Positions 25,557-33,682 of a stretch of 64,000 bases of DNA are shown in pieces. This DNA is from Leucobacter chromiireducens subsp. chromiireducens (GTDB lineage Bacteria; Actinomycetota; Actinomycetes; Actinomycetales; Microbacteriaceae): contig NZ_QYAD01000003.1 in NCBI RefSeq assembly GCF_016758255.1, forward strand, positions 434,001 through 498,000, given 5' to 3'. Position 1 is the stretch's first letter. Each line of letters begins with the position of its first letter. The notes under the pieces were generated by a model. It saw only the letters and a program-made list of their open reading frames with translations, was not told the DNA's origin and made no database searches. The position numbers and the translations under genes are program-made.

Positions 25557-26963
25557 ATGGCTTCTCCCGCAGTTTCCGCACCACCAACACGCCGCGCGCT
25601 TCCACGCTGGATGACCTCGTTCGGCTGGCAGATTCTCGCCGCACTCGTGCTGGGCCTCGTGCTCGGCGGCATCGCGAAGGCGATCGGACCGGACGCTGCG
25701 GAGAATCCGAACGGACTGCACGCGACCCTCGCGACGATTGGCGGCAGCTACGTCTCGCTGCTGCGCGCGGCCGTGGTGCCGCTCATCTTCACGGCGATCG
25801 TGTCGAGCATCGTGGGCCTGCGCAAGGTCACGAATGCGGCGCGGCTCGCGGGGCAGACACTGCTCTGGTTCGCAATCACCGCACTCATCGCGGTCTCGAT
25901 CGGGATCGTGCTGGGCGTCGTCCTGCGTCCCGGCGCCGTCGCCTCGCAGACTGATCTCCAGACGGGAGACCCGTACACCGTGGGCACCTGGTGGAACTTC
26001 CTCACCGGGCTCGTGCCCGGCAACTTCCTCGGGCTCACCGTGGGCGGCTCCGTCGACCTCGAGACCGGCGCGCTCAGCGCGAACCCGAGCTTCAACGTGC
26101 TGCAGGTGATCGTCGTGTCTGCCGCGGTCGGCATCGCCGCGCTGAAGGTCGGCGAGAAGGCGGAGCCGTTCATCACGCTCACGGAGTCGGCGCTCGCCGT
26201 CATCCAGAAGGTGCTGTGGTGGATCATCCGCATCGCACCGCTCGGCACGGTCGGCCTGATCGGCAACGCGGTCGCCGAGTACGGCTGGAGCACGATGGGC
26301 TCGCTCACCGCGTTCGTCGGGGTGCTCTACCTGGGCCTCGCGCTCGTACTGTTCGTGGTCTACCCGATCCTGGTCCGCGCGCACGGGCTGTCGGTCAAGC
26401 AGTACTTCTCGGGCGTGTGGCCCGCCGTGCAGCTGGGCTTCGTGAGCCGCTCGTCGATCGGCACGCTGCCGCTCACGCAGCGCGTCACCGAACGCAACCT
26501 AGGCGTGCCGCGCGGCTACGCGTCCTTCGCCGTGCCGCTCGGCGCGACAACGAAGATGGACGGCTGCGCCGCGATCTACCCGGCAGTCGCCGCGATCTTC
26601 ATCGCGCAGTTCTTTGGCATTGAGCTGACCATCGTGCAGTACCTGCTCATCGTGCTCGTCTCGGTGGTCGGCTCGGCGGCGACCGCCGGCACCACTGGCG
26701 CAACGGTGATGCTGACTCTCACGCTGTCGACGCTCGGGCTGCCGCTCGAGGGCGTTGGCCTGCTGCTCGCCGTCGATCCGATCATCGACATGGGCCGCAC
26801 CGCGGTGAACGTTGCCGGCCAGGCGCTCGTGCCCGCGATCGTGTCGAAGCGCGAGGGCATCCTCGATGAGGAGCTCTACAACGCGCCGCGTCGCGGCCAG
26901 GCGTTCGACAACGAGGACGTGGACTCGGCAGCGGGCCCCACCCCCGCGGCGCAGCTCGCGTAA
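25557..26963 (+). CDS. dicarboxylate/glutamate:cation symporter (DAACS family)
   Basis: A 468-residue membrane transporter of the GltP/DctA fold. Hairpin 1 carries the serine-rich SRSSIGTLP, helix 7 the KMDGCAA segment (usual NMDG), hairpin 2 the TAGTTGATVML loop, and helix 8 the DMGRTAVNVAG motif that contacts substrate carboxylates. It should import glutamate, aspartate or C4-dicarboxylates with protons or sodium. ATG 25557 has AAAAGGA about 12 nt upstream; the in-frame ATG at 25521 lacks one. A terminator follows. Confidence 0.93.
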   Translation: MASPAVSAPPTRRALPRWMTSFGWQILAALVLGLVLGGIAKAIGPDAAENPNGLHATLATIGGSYVSLLRAAVVPLIFTAIVSSIVGLRKVTNAARLAGQTLLWFAITALIAVSIGIVLGVVLRPGAVASQTDLQTGDPYTVGTWWNFLTGLVPGNFLGLTVGGSVDLETGALSANPSFNVLQVIVVSAAVGIAALKVGEKAEPFITLTESALAVIQKVLWWIIRIAPLGTVGLIGNAVAEYGWSTMGSLTAFVGVLYLGLALVLFVVYPILVRAHGLSVKQYFSGVWPAVQLGFVSRSSIGTLPLTQRVTERNLGVPRGYASFAVPLGATTKMDGCAAIYPAVAAIFIAQFFGIELTIVQYLLIVLVSVVGSAATAGTTGATVMLTLTLSTLGLPLEGVGLLLAVDPIIDMGRTAVNVAGQALVPAIVSKREGILDEELYNAPRRGQAFDNEDVDSAAGPTPAAQLA

Positions 26964-26981
26964 CCACTCCATCAACGCACT

Positions 26982-27023
26982 CAGGCGAGGGCGATCCGGT
27001 TCACTCCGGGTCGCCCTCGCCTG
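26982..27023 (+). terminator. terminator after the symporter gene
   Basis: A perfect 13-bp stem (26982-26994 with 27011-27023) is followed by TTGTTCT, so it looks like an intrinsic terminator. On the other strand it also lies just beyond the end of the convergent permease gene and may act in both directions. Confidence 0.8.
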
Positions 27024-27045
27024 TTGTTCTGTGCCGCGACTCCGC

Positions 27046-27759
27046 TTAGCGCACGGAAGCTCGGCGCATCGCGAACCAGGTCCCCACGAGCGCAACCAGG
27101 ATCGCGAGGACTGCGCTGAGCGCAACCCCGCCACGGGTGATACCCGCGAAGATCTCGCCCAAGTTTGGCGCGAGAATGAGCACCGTCAGCGCGAGCGCGA
27201 GGCCGAGTGCAAGACCCAAGATCCCGGGGCCCTTCGCTCCGAAGCGCACCCAGATCGCACCGAAGAGCCCACCCACCGTGAGGCAGAACAGCACCCCGAG
27301 GAAACCGCTCACCGCGAGGATCAGGGGGTTGCCGGCGCCGACCGCGTACACGTCGAGCACGTACGCGTTCGAGAACCAGTGCCCGGTGGCGAGCTCGAGG
27401 CCGAGGAGCGCCACGAGCAGCAGCGCAACGTAGGCGGCCTGCAGCACATTCGAGATCATCGTGCCGAGGATGAAGTTGCGGCGCGTGGTGCCGAGGGCGA
27501 GCGCGAAGGGGTAGGTCGTCGCGACGGCCTGCACGCCGTAGTAGATGAGGAAACCGGGGAGCGACCACACCACACCCATGTTCATACGCGCGCCATCAAT
27601 GTATTCGGCACTGCCGCTGGCCATGCCGGTGGCGCGCTGAATCGCGAGCGCGATGATGATCGACACAAGGAGCACGATCACCAGGATGATCGCCGGGGTG
27701 CCGAGATAGTTGCTGAGCCTGTTGAGGTGCAGCCGGGTGACCTTCAGTGTGCGGTTCAT
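27046..27759 (-). CDS. ABC-transporter membrane subunit (YtrA-type operon)
   Basis: A 237-residue integral membrane protein with six predicted helices. It has no recognisable catalytic motif, and is assigned by position: it overlaps the ATPase gene (ATGA) and closes a GntR-ATPase-permease operon. Similar small permeases serve YtrA/BcrAB-like exporters that respond to cell-wall antibiotics. The substrate is unknown. Confidence 0.75.
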   Translation of the reverse strand: MNRTLKVTRLHLNRLSNYLGTPAIILVIVLLVSIIIALAIQRATGMASGSAEYIDGARMNMGVVWSLPGFLIYYGVQAVATTYPFALALGTTRRNFILGTMISNVLQAAYVALLLVALLGLELATGHWFSNAYVLDVYAVGAGNPLILAVSGFLGVLFCLTVGGLFGAIWVRFGAKGPGILGLALGLALALTVLILAPNLGEIFAGITRGGVALSAVLAILVALVGTWFAMRRASVR

Positions 27760-28679
27760 GAGCGGTTCCCTTCCAGGCTGGGCGTGCGGGCGGCGTCGGC
27801 CGCGAGGTCATCGTTCACGCCGTAGGCGGCAACGAGGTCCTGCAGCGAGACGGGGGTGATTTCAAGGCCGACATCCGTCGCCGCGGCGCGCGCCTCGGGT
27901 GTGAGCGCCTCGTCGACCACCGCGGACGCAAGCCCGCCGATACCGCGGCGCGAGAGCACCGGCCGGCCGACGAGGAACCCGTCGAGCGCGGACGCCTTCC
28001 CGGCGAGCTGATACGCACCGCCGCGCAGCTCCTCAACGTCCTCATGACGCACGACGCGGCCCTGGTCGAGCACGATGACGCGCTCGAGCAGCCGATCCAT
28101 CTCGTCGATGAGGTGCGTGGAGAGGATGATGGTGCGCGGATGCGCCACGTAGTCACTCAGCAGCTCGTCGTAGAAGATGGCGCGCGCCGTTGCGTCGAGT
28201 CCGAGGTAGGGCTCGTCGAAGAAGGTGATCGGCGCGCGGGAGGCGAGGCCCAGCACGATGCCGAGCGCGGAGAGCTGGCCGCGCGAGAACTTCTTCACCA
28301 CGGGCTTCGTGGGAATGCGGAACTGCTCAATGAGCCGGTCGGCGAGCTCCTGCGACCAGTTCGGGTAGAAGATCGCTGCGGCACGGATCGCGTGCTTCAG
28401 CTTGTAGTCGTCGGGGTAGCGCTGGTTGTCGCGCACGAAGCACATCTGCTCGATGGTTTCCGCCCGCTCGAAGGGGTCGTGGCCCGCGACGCGGAGGCTG
28501 CCTGAGCTCGGGCGATCCTGCGCGGTGAGGAGCGACATGAGCGTCGTCTTCCCGGCGCCGTTTCTGCCGAGCAGCCCGGTGATGGCGTTCGCTCGGATGT
28601 CGAGCGTGACCCCGTCGAGCGCCACGGCGCCGCGGTAGCGACGCGTGAGCTCGCGGGTCTCGATGGCGATGTCGGTCAT
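27756..28679 (-). CDS. ABC transporter ATPase (YtrB/BcrA-like)
   Basis: A 307-residue ATPase. Walker A is GRNGAGKTT at 38-46, the signature is degenerate (FSRGQ at 131-135 in place of LSGGQ), and Walker B ITFFDEPYLGLD follows. The C-terminal ~90 residues are a regulatory or dimerisation extension. A FSRGQ signature is common in YtrB-like ATPases. Start and stop overlap the neighbours by 4 nt. Confidence 0.88.
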   Translation of the reverse strand: MTDIAIETRELTRRYRGAVALDGVTLDIRANAITGLLGRNGAGKTTLMSLLTAQDRPSSGSLRVAGHDPFERAETIEQMCFVRDNQRYPDDYKLKHAIRAAAIFYPNWSQELADRLIEQFRIPTKPVVKKFSRGQLSALGIVLGLASRAPITFFDEPYLGLDATARAIFYDELLSDYVAHPRTIILSTHLIDEMDRLLERVIVLDQGRVVRHEDVEELRGGAYQLAGKASALDGFLVGRPVLSRRGIGGLASAVVDEALTPEARAAATDVGLEITPVSLQDLVAAYGVNDDLAADAARTPSLEGNRS

Positions 28680-29047
28680 GAGTTCGGCTCCTCCTTCTCG
28701 GAGATGATGCGGATCAGGTCTGTGGTGGTGAGGCCGAGCGAGCGGGCCTCCTCAAGCAGCGGGTCGACGTAGCGCTCGGTGAAGTCGCGCTGGCGCTCCG
28801 CCTGAATCTGGGCGCGCGCGCCGGGGGTGACGAACATGCCGATGCCGCGTCGCTTCTCGAGCACGCCCTGGTCCACCAGAACACCGAGCGCCTTCCCCGC
28901 CGTCGCGGGGTTGATGCGCAGGTGCGCGGCCAGCTCGTTCGTGGAGGGCACCTGCTCCCCTGCGGCGTACACCCCGCGCAGCACCTCGTCGGCGATGCGG
29001 TCGGCCAGCTGCAGAAAGATCGGTCGAGTGTCGTCGAACACATCCAC
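28676..29047 (-). CDS. GntR-family repressor, YtrA subfamily
   Basis: A 123-residue regulator: GntR winged helix (PIFLQLADRIADEVLRGVYAAGEQVPSTNELAAHL...NPATAGKALGVLVDQGVLEKRRGIGMFV) and only ~40 further residues, the short dimerisation tail that defines YtrA-type proteins. It is the first gene of the ABC operon, and a perfect palindrome sits on its own promoter, so autorepression of the operon is very likely. GGAAGGGG serves as Shine-Dalgarno. Confidence 0.93.
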   Translation of the reverse strand: MDVFDDTRPIFLQLADRIADEVLRGVYAAGEQVPSTNELAAHLRINPATAGKALGVLVDQGVLEKRRGIGMFVTPGARAQIQAERQRDFTERYVDPLLEEARSLGLTTTDLIRIISEKEEPNS

Positions 29048-29056
29048 CCCTTCCTT

Positions 29057-29080
29057 GGTTCATTACTTCACTAATGAACC
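29057..29080 (-). promoter_or_regulatory. operator palindrome of the GntR-ABC operon
   Basis: GGTTCATTA (29057-29065) and TAATGAACC (29072-29080) are perfect 9-bp inverted arms with a 6-bp spacer. The arms overlap the -10 box and the expected transcription start of the GntR gene. This is the position expected for a YtrA-type autoregulatory operator. Confidence 0.8.
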
Positions 29081-29105
29081 TACGCACCACATTCCAGGTT
29101 GTCAA
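29077..29105 (-). promoter_or_regulatory. promoter of the GntR-ABC operon
   Basis: On the minus strand a perfect -35 TTGACA (29100-29105) is followed by 17 bp and TAGGTT (29077-29082). It is one of the best sigma70-type promoters in the window, and its -10 box overlaps the palindrome. Confidence 0.75.
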
Positions 29106-29199
29106 GAATCTCGCTTCATCAGATGATGATGTGGGTGGGCTTACTTCACACATTTCGTTGCGACGGGCCCACACCCCGCCCCCAGCAAGGAAGTGCCGC

Positions 29200-30045
29200 A
29201 TGCCCGCTCAGAACATCACCGTCTCCCACGCCGACACCGGACTCGTCACCGCCGAGGTGGCACGAGCCGAACGCATCTCGCCCAGCTTCGTTCGCGTGAC
29301 CGTGAGCGGGGCCGACGTGCGCGAGTGGCGCGGCCTCGGCTTCGACCAGTGGTTCCGTCTCGCCATCCCCGTGGCAGGCGACGCAACCCGGTTCGATCGG
29401 ATGTCCGAGCGCTTCGACATGCGCGGCTACCTCCGCTACCTCACCCTCCCGAAGGCCACACGCCCCGCGATCCGCAACTACACCGTGCGCGAGTTCCGGG
29501 CGGAACTTGGTGAGATCGATATCGACTTCGTGGTGCACGGCGGCGGACACGACGATGAGCACGGCGGCACCGACGCCGGGGTGGCTGGGCCGTGGGCGAC
29601 CGGACTCCCCGTTGGCGCACGCGTCGCACTGATCGACCAGGGCTGCGGCTTCGCGGCGCCGAGCGAGGCGGCTCCGCACGTGCTGCTCGCGGGCGACGAG
29701 AGCGCGCTTCCCGCCGTCGCAGGGATCCTCCGCGATCTCCCCGCTGAGGCAACGGGCGACGCGATCATCGAGGTGCCGGAGGCGGCAGACCGGCAGGAGC
29801 TCGTGCACCCCGCCGGCGTTCGCGTGCACTGGCTCAACCGGGCAAACACCCCCGCCGCTCGACCCGGCACCGCGGCGCTCGACGCGCTCCGCGCGCTCTC
29901 GCGTGAACCCGGCACCCGGATCCCCAGCCGCGCGTTCGTTGCCGGCGAGCAGCAGCTTGCGAGCGGCGGCCGCAAGCACCTCGTAAGCACGCTGGGCATC
30001 CCCAAGGAGGCGGTCACCTTCTGCGGCTACTGGCGGCAGAAGTAA
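29200..30045 (+). CDS. siderophore-interacting protein (FAD/NAD(P)H ferric reductase type)
   Basis: A 281-residue SIP/ViuB-family protein that reduces iron-siderophore complexes in the cytoplasm. The FAD-binding half contains RYLTLPKATRPAIRNYTVREFR (the RxYT-like flavin motif) and FVVHGGG; the C-terminal half has LLAGDESALPAVAGIL and AFVAGEQQLASGGRKHL ... FCGYWR, all typical. ATG 29200 has AAGGAAG upstream. No siderophore transporter is adjacent and I see no clear DtxR box in the 120 bp upstream. Confidence 0.9.
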   Translation: MPAQNITVSHADTGLVTAEVARAERISPSFVRVTVSGADVREWRGLGFDQWFRLAIPVAGDATRFDRMSERFDMRGYLRYLTLPKATRPAIRNYTVREFRAELGEIDIDFVVHGGGHDDEHGGTDAGVAGPWATGLPVGARVALIDQGCGFAAPSEAAPHVLLAGDESALPAVAGILRDLPAEATGDAIIEVPEAADRQELVHPAGVRVHWLNRANTPAARPGTAALDALRALSREPGTRIPSRAFVAGEQQLASGGRKHLVSTLGIPKEAVTFCGYWRQK

Positions 30046-30140
30046 CGCCTGATCACACTCCCCAAAACTCGCGGCGCGGGCTATCGTGAGGGCAGGGCGA
30101 CTCCGTCCGGGGCGTCCTCCCGGCACGCGAAGGAGCCACC

Positions 30141-31517
30141 GTGACCTCAGCAGACCGTTCCGTCTCCCTGCACCCCATGCACCGGCGCCCGGGTGATCCC
30201 GCCACGGTGGCGCGTCACCGCATCCCCGAGCAGGGCATGGATCCGCTCACCGCGTTTCACGCGGTTCGCGACGAGACGATGCTCGACGGGAATGCCCGGC
30301 TGAACCTCGCGACGTTCGTCACGACGTGGATGGAGGAGGAAGCCTCCGAGCTCTACCGCGAAGCGTTCGACAAGAACATGATCGACAAGGACGAGTATCC
30401 GCAGACCGCCGCGATCGAGCAGCGCTGCCAGCGGATCATCGCGGACCTGTGGCACGCACCCGACCCCGACGCGGCGCCCGCGACCTCGACGGTGGGCTCG
30501 AGCGAGGCGTGCATGCTCGCGGGGATCGCGCTGAAGCGCAGGTGGCAGCATCGACGCGAGGCTGCGGGCGCTGAACCCGCGCGCCCCAACCTCGTGATGT
30601 CGAGCGCGGTGCAGGTCTGCTGGGAGAAGTTCTGCAACTACTTCGAGGTGGAGCCGCGGTACGTTCCCGTGAGCGACGAGCACCCGATGCTCAGCGGGGC
30701 GGCACTCGACGCGGTGGTCGACGAGCACACCATCGGGGTGGTGGGCATTCTCGGCGTTACCTACACCGGAGCCTATGAGCCGATCGCGGAGCTCGCCGCG
30801 GCGCTCGACGCGATCGAGCGGGATCGCGGACTCGACATCCCGATCCACGTTGACGCCGCCTCAGGGGGCATGGTGGCGCCGTTCATCCAGCCTGAGCTGG
30901 AGTGGGACTTCCGGCTGACGCGCGTCGCCTCCATCAACACCTCGGGCCACAAGTACGGGCTCGTGTATCCGGGGCTCGGCTGGGTCGTGTGGCGAGACGC
31001 AGCGGCGCTGCCCGAGTCCATGATCTTCCGGGTGAGCTACCTGGGCGGCGAGACGCCGACGCTGGCACTCAACTTCTCGCGCCCGGGCGCGCAGGTCCTG
31101 CTGCAGTTCTACCTCTTCCTCCGGCTGGGCCGCGAGGGCTACGCCGAGGTGCAGTCGGAGTCGCAGCGGATCGCTGTGCACCTGTCGAGCGCGATCGGCG
31201 CGATGCCCGCCTTCGAGTTGGTGAGCGATGGCACCACGATCCCCGTGTTCGCGTGGCGGCTCCGCGCGGAGCACACGGACAACTGGACCCTCTTCGACCT
31301 GTCGGACCGGCTGCGCATGCGCGGCTGGCTGGTGCCCGCCTACCCGATGCCCGACAACCTTGCCGAGCAGATCGTGCAGCGCATCGTGGTGCGCAACGGC
31401 CTCACGATGGACCTCGCGGATGCGCTCCTCGACGCGATTCGAGAGGAGACCGCCTACCTGGAGTCGCTGACGAGCCCGCTGCCGCACCCAACCGCGCACC
31501 CGGCGTTCTCCCACTGA
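30141..31517 (+). CDS. glutamate decarboxylase (PLP)
   Basis: A 458-residue group II decarboxylase that converts glutamate to GABA plus CO2, consuming a proton. Features are VGSSEACMLAGIALKRRW around 118-135, HVDAASGG near 236-243 that stacks and anchors PLP, and the Schiff-base Lys271 in NTSGHKYG. Length and C-terminus match GadB. The GTG start has GAAGGAG upstream. No GadC antiporter is adjacent; an SSADH and an APC permease lie 25 kb away. Confidence 0.92.
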   Translation: MTSADRSVSLHPMHRRPGDPATVARHRIPEQGMDPLTAFHAVRDETMLDGNARLNLATFVTTWMEEEASELYREAFDKNMIDKDEYPQTAAIEQRCQRIIADLWHAPDPDAAPATSTVGSSEACMLAGIALKRRWQHRREAAGAEPARPNLVMSSAVQVCWEKFCNYFEVEPRYVPVSDEHPMLSGAALDAVVDEHTIGVVGILGVTYTGAYEPIAELAAALDAIERDRGLDIPIHVDAASGGMVAPFIQPELEWDFRLTRVASINTSGHKYGLVYPGLGWVVWRDAAALPESMIFRVSYLGGETPTLALNFSRPGAQVLLQFYLFLRLGREGYAEVQSESQRIAVHLSSAIGAMPAFELVSDGTTIPVFAWRLRAEHTDNWTLFDLSDRLRMRGWLVPAYPMPDNLAEQIVQRIVVRNGLTMDLADALLDAIREETAYLESLTSPLPHPTAHPAFSH

Positions 31518-31530
31518 CCCCCTCCGCCCT

Positions 31531-31605
31531 CTGAATCGGGGTCACTTGGGCAGGGTGTTGCGCGTGGGCGGATGGCGACACCCTGCCCAAGTGACCCCGA
31601 TTCAG
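31531..31605. repeat. inverted repeat with 28-bp perfect arms between convergent genes
   Basis: Arms 31531-31558 and 31578-31605 are perfectly complementary over 28 bp around a 19-nt loop. The element fills the gap between gadB and the convergent kinase, and its right arm contains the kinase stop codon. It can act as a bidirectional terminator, but the arms are far longer than other terminators here, so a dispersed palindromic repeat or MITE-like element is also possible. Confidence 0.85.
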
Positions 31606-32681
31606 GGGGCGGCGGGGAGCCAGGCCGTGGCGCGCAGGCCGCCCTCCGGCTGCGGGGTGAGCACCAGGGCTCCGTCATGCACGCGCACGATGCTCTCCAC
31701 AATCGCGAGGCCGAGCCCCACCCCCGCGGAATTGCGGCGGGTGCGCGTGGCGCCCCGCTGAAACGGCTCGGTCAGCGTGCGCACGAGCTCAGCGTCAAGC
31801 ACGGGGCCCGAGTTCGACACGCTCACTTCGACGACACCGTCGCCCCGCCGCGTCTCGATCCGCACGGTGCCCGCGGTGGGCAAGTTGTAGACGATCCCGT
31901 TGTGCACGAGGTTCGTGATGAGCTGCAGGAGCAGCGCGGGTGAGCCGCTCGCGAACACCGCTGGGCCGTCCGCTTCGAGCGCCACCCCGTGACGTTCGGC
32001 AAGGGGCAGGAGCGTCTCGATGGCCTCTTCAGCGAGCAGTGAGAAGTCGACGCGCTCGGGCGTGAAGGATCGCTGACCGCTCCGGCTCAGGAGGAGCAGC
32101 GCTTCGGTGAGCTCAATTGCGCGCTCGTTCACGGTCGACAAGCGGTCGATGAGCGCTGCCGGATCGAGTTCGGGATCGCGCCGGGCGACCTCAAGCGTGG
32201 TGCGGGTGATCGCCAGCGGCGTGCGGAGCTCGTGCGAGGCGTTTGCCGCGAAGCGCTGATGTTCGCCGACGTTTGCCTGCAGTTGCGCGAGCATCGCGTC
32301 GAAGCTGTCGGCGAGCTCGCGGAACTCGTCGCCCGGCCCCTCGAGCCGCACCCGCGCACCGAGGTCACCCGCCCCCGCGGCACGCGCGACGGCGGTGATC
32401 TTCGCGAGCGGTGCCAGCATGCGCCCGGCAAGCAGCCAGCCGCCGACCACGGCGACGACAAGTAGGAAGACGAGGGCCCAAGCTGCTGCCGGCAGGAATG
32501 CACGCACCAGGTCGTCGCGGCCGGGCATGAAGATCTCGTAGATCAGCGCCGCGTCCTGCGGCACGTAGCGCAGCAAGAAGCCCCACACGACCGCGAGGAG
32601 CGCGACGCCGGAGAGCATCAGGAACGCGACGTAGCTGAGCGTGAGCTTCAGCCGCGCACTGAACCCCGGCGGCCGGGTCAC
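31602..32681 (-). CDS. two-component sensor histidine kinase
   Basis: A 359-residue kinase with two transmembrane helices (~13-38 and ~66-88) and only a ~30-residue loop between, so it is probably an intramembrane or small-signal sensor. HAMP follows, then NASHELRTP with His150, N-box NLVHNGIVYN and G-box GVGLGLAIV. GTG 32681 overlaps the regulator stop (GTGA). The last codons lie in the 28-bp inverted repeat. Confidence 0.93.
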   Translation of the reverse strand: MTRPPGFSARLKLTLSYVAFLMLSGVALLAVVWGFLLRYVPQDAALIYEIFMPGRDDLVRAFLPAAAWALVFLLVVAVVGGWLLAGRMLAPLAKITAVARAAGAGDLGARVRLEGPGDEFRELADSFDAMLAQLQANVGEHQRFAANASHELRTPLAITRTTLEVARRDPELDPAALIDRLSTVNERAIELTEALLLLSRSGQRSFTPERVDFSLLAEEAIETLLPLAERHGVALEADGPAVFASGSPALLLQLITNLVHNGIVYNLPTAGTVRIETRRGDGVVEVSVSNSGPVLDAELVRTLTEPFQRGATRTRRNSAGVGLGLAIVESIVRVHDGALVLTPQPEGGLRATAWLPAAP

Positions 32682-33355
32682 GCGGGCTCCGCCTCGCCCG
32701 CCTCGATCCGGTACCCCACACCCGGAACCGTCGAGATAATGCCGGGCTCGCCGAGCCGCTTGCGCAGCGCCGACACGGTGATGCGCACGGCGTTCGTGAA
32801 GGGGTCTGCGTTCTCGTCCCAGGCGCGCTCGAGCAGTTGTTCGGCACTCACCACGCCACCCTCCGCCGCCACGAGTACCTCCAGCACCGCGAACTGCTTT
32901 CGCGTGAGCGCCACGTACTTGCCTTCTCGGAACACTTCGCGCCGGAAGGGGTCGACCCGCAGCCCCGCAATCTCGCGCACGGGCGGGCGGTGGTGCGCTC
33001 GGCGACGGTCGAGCGCGCGCAAGCGCAGCACGAGCTCCTGCAGCTCGAAGGGCTTCGTGAGGTAGTCGTCGGCACCGAGCTCAAACCCGGAGGCCTTATC
33101 GTCGAGCCGATCGGCCGCGGTGAGCATGAGGATCGGGATCCCGGAGCCCGACTCGACGATTCGTGCGGCCACCTCGTCCCCCGAGGGGCCCGGAATGTCA
33201 CGGTCAAGCACCGCGAGGTCATACTCGTTCACGCTGAGCAGCTCGAGCGCGGTATCGCCGTCACCCGCGATGTCTGCCGCGATCGCTTCGAGGCGCAAAC
33301 CATCGCGAATTGCCTCGGCCAGAGCTGGCTCGTCTTCTACGAGTAACACGCGCAT
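32678..33355 (-). CDS. OmpR-family response regulator
   Basis: A 225-residue regulator: Glu8/Asp9, phospho-acceptor Asp51 in VLDRDIPG, Lys in DDYLTKPF, and a winged-helix output domain. It is closely similar to the regulator at 19777-20478, especially DENADPFTNA and the region up to VGYRI. The start carries a TAGCAT-N6 leaderless box and lies next to a long, relatively AT-rich gene-free region with paired palindromes. No target transporter adjoins it. Confidence 0.95.
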   Translation of the reverse strand: MRVLLVEDEPALAEAIRDGLRLEAIAADIAGDGDTALELLSVNEYDLAVLDRDIPGPSGDEVAARIVESGSGIPILMLTAADRLDDKASGFELGADDYLTKPFELQELVLRLRALDRRRAHHRPPVREIAGLRVDPFRREVFREGKYVALTRKQFAVLEVLVAAEGGVVSAEQLLERAWDENADPFTNAVRITVSALRKRLGEPGIISTVPGVGYRIEAGEAEPA

Positions 33356-33361
33356 GGCTCC

Positions 33362-33367
33362 ATGCTA
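33362..33367 (-). promoter_or_regulatory. leaderless -10 box (TAGCAT) of the response regulator
   Basis: On the minus strand TAGCAT precedes ATG 33355 by 6 nt, with no Shine-Dalgarno sequence. Confidence 0.5.
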
Positions 33368-33408
33368 CGAGCCTGCGCGTATCGCGGGCGTATTGATTTT
33401 CGCACCAG

Positions 33409-33426
33409 AACTACACACGTGTAGTT
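33409..33426. promoter_or_regulatory. palindrome copy 1 (AACTACA-N4-TGTAGTT)
   Basis: Perfect 8-bp arms (AACTAC AC / GT GTAGTT) around a 2-bp centre. It lies about 42 bp upstream of the -10 box of the response regulator gene. A closely related copy is at 33634-33651. Confidence 0.6.
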
Positions 33427-33451
33427 TCCATCCACAGACCTTTCCCCAGCT

Positions 33452-33483
33452 TGTGGATAGATTCGTCCACCGCTTGTGAATAG
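33452..33483. promoter_or_regulatory. two DnaA-box-like 9-mers
   Basis: On the minus strand, 33452-33460 reads CTATCCACA and 33475-33483 reads CTATTCACA. Each has one mismatch to TTATNCACA. They are in the same orientation, 23 bp apart. Confidence 0.5.
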
Positions 33484-33633
33484 TGGGGATCGACGCGCCC
33501 GGCTTGTCGCAGCGCGTCACCCAACTGCGCCGATGGCGCGCCCGGGCCCCTCCTCGATTCGACACGAAACTCCCCGGAAATCCGCGTGATTCCGCCGAAC
33601 TCGAAGAATTCGCTCCATGAACCCGGCCCGAAA

Positions 33634-33651
33634 AACTACAGCTGTGTAATT
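33634..33651. promoter_or_regulatory. palindrome copy 2 (AACTACA-N4-TGTAATT)
   Basis: Shares AACTACA and TGTARTT with copy 1 at the same N4 spacing, 225 bp away; the dyad is slightly imperfect. The pair could be a two-site operator allowing DNA looping. Confidence 0.55.
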
Positions 33652-33682
33652 CTCCACAGGCTGGGGACAGTCCTGTGGAGAA
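33650..33682. promoter_or_regulatory. inverted pair of DnaA-box-like TTCTCCACA sites
   Basis: TTCTCCACAGG (33650-33660) and its exact complement CCTGTGGAGAA (33672-33682) flank an 11-nt spacer. Each 9-mer TTCTCCACA has one mismatch to the DnaA box TTATCCACA. It could also act as the terminator of the NarL-type operon that ends at 33687. Confidence 0.5.

Noticed and set aside
29101-29200. DtxR/IdeR iron box before the siderophore-interacting protein
   Set aside because: No TTAGG-type dyad can be recognised in the interval.
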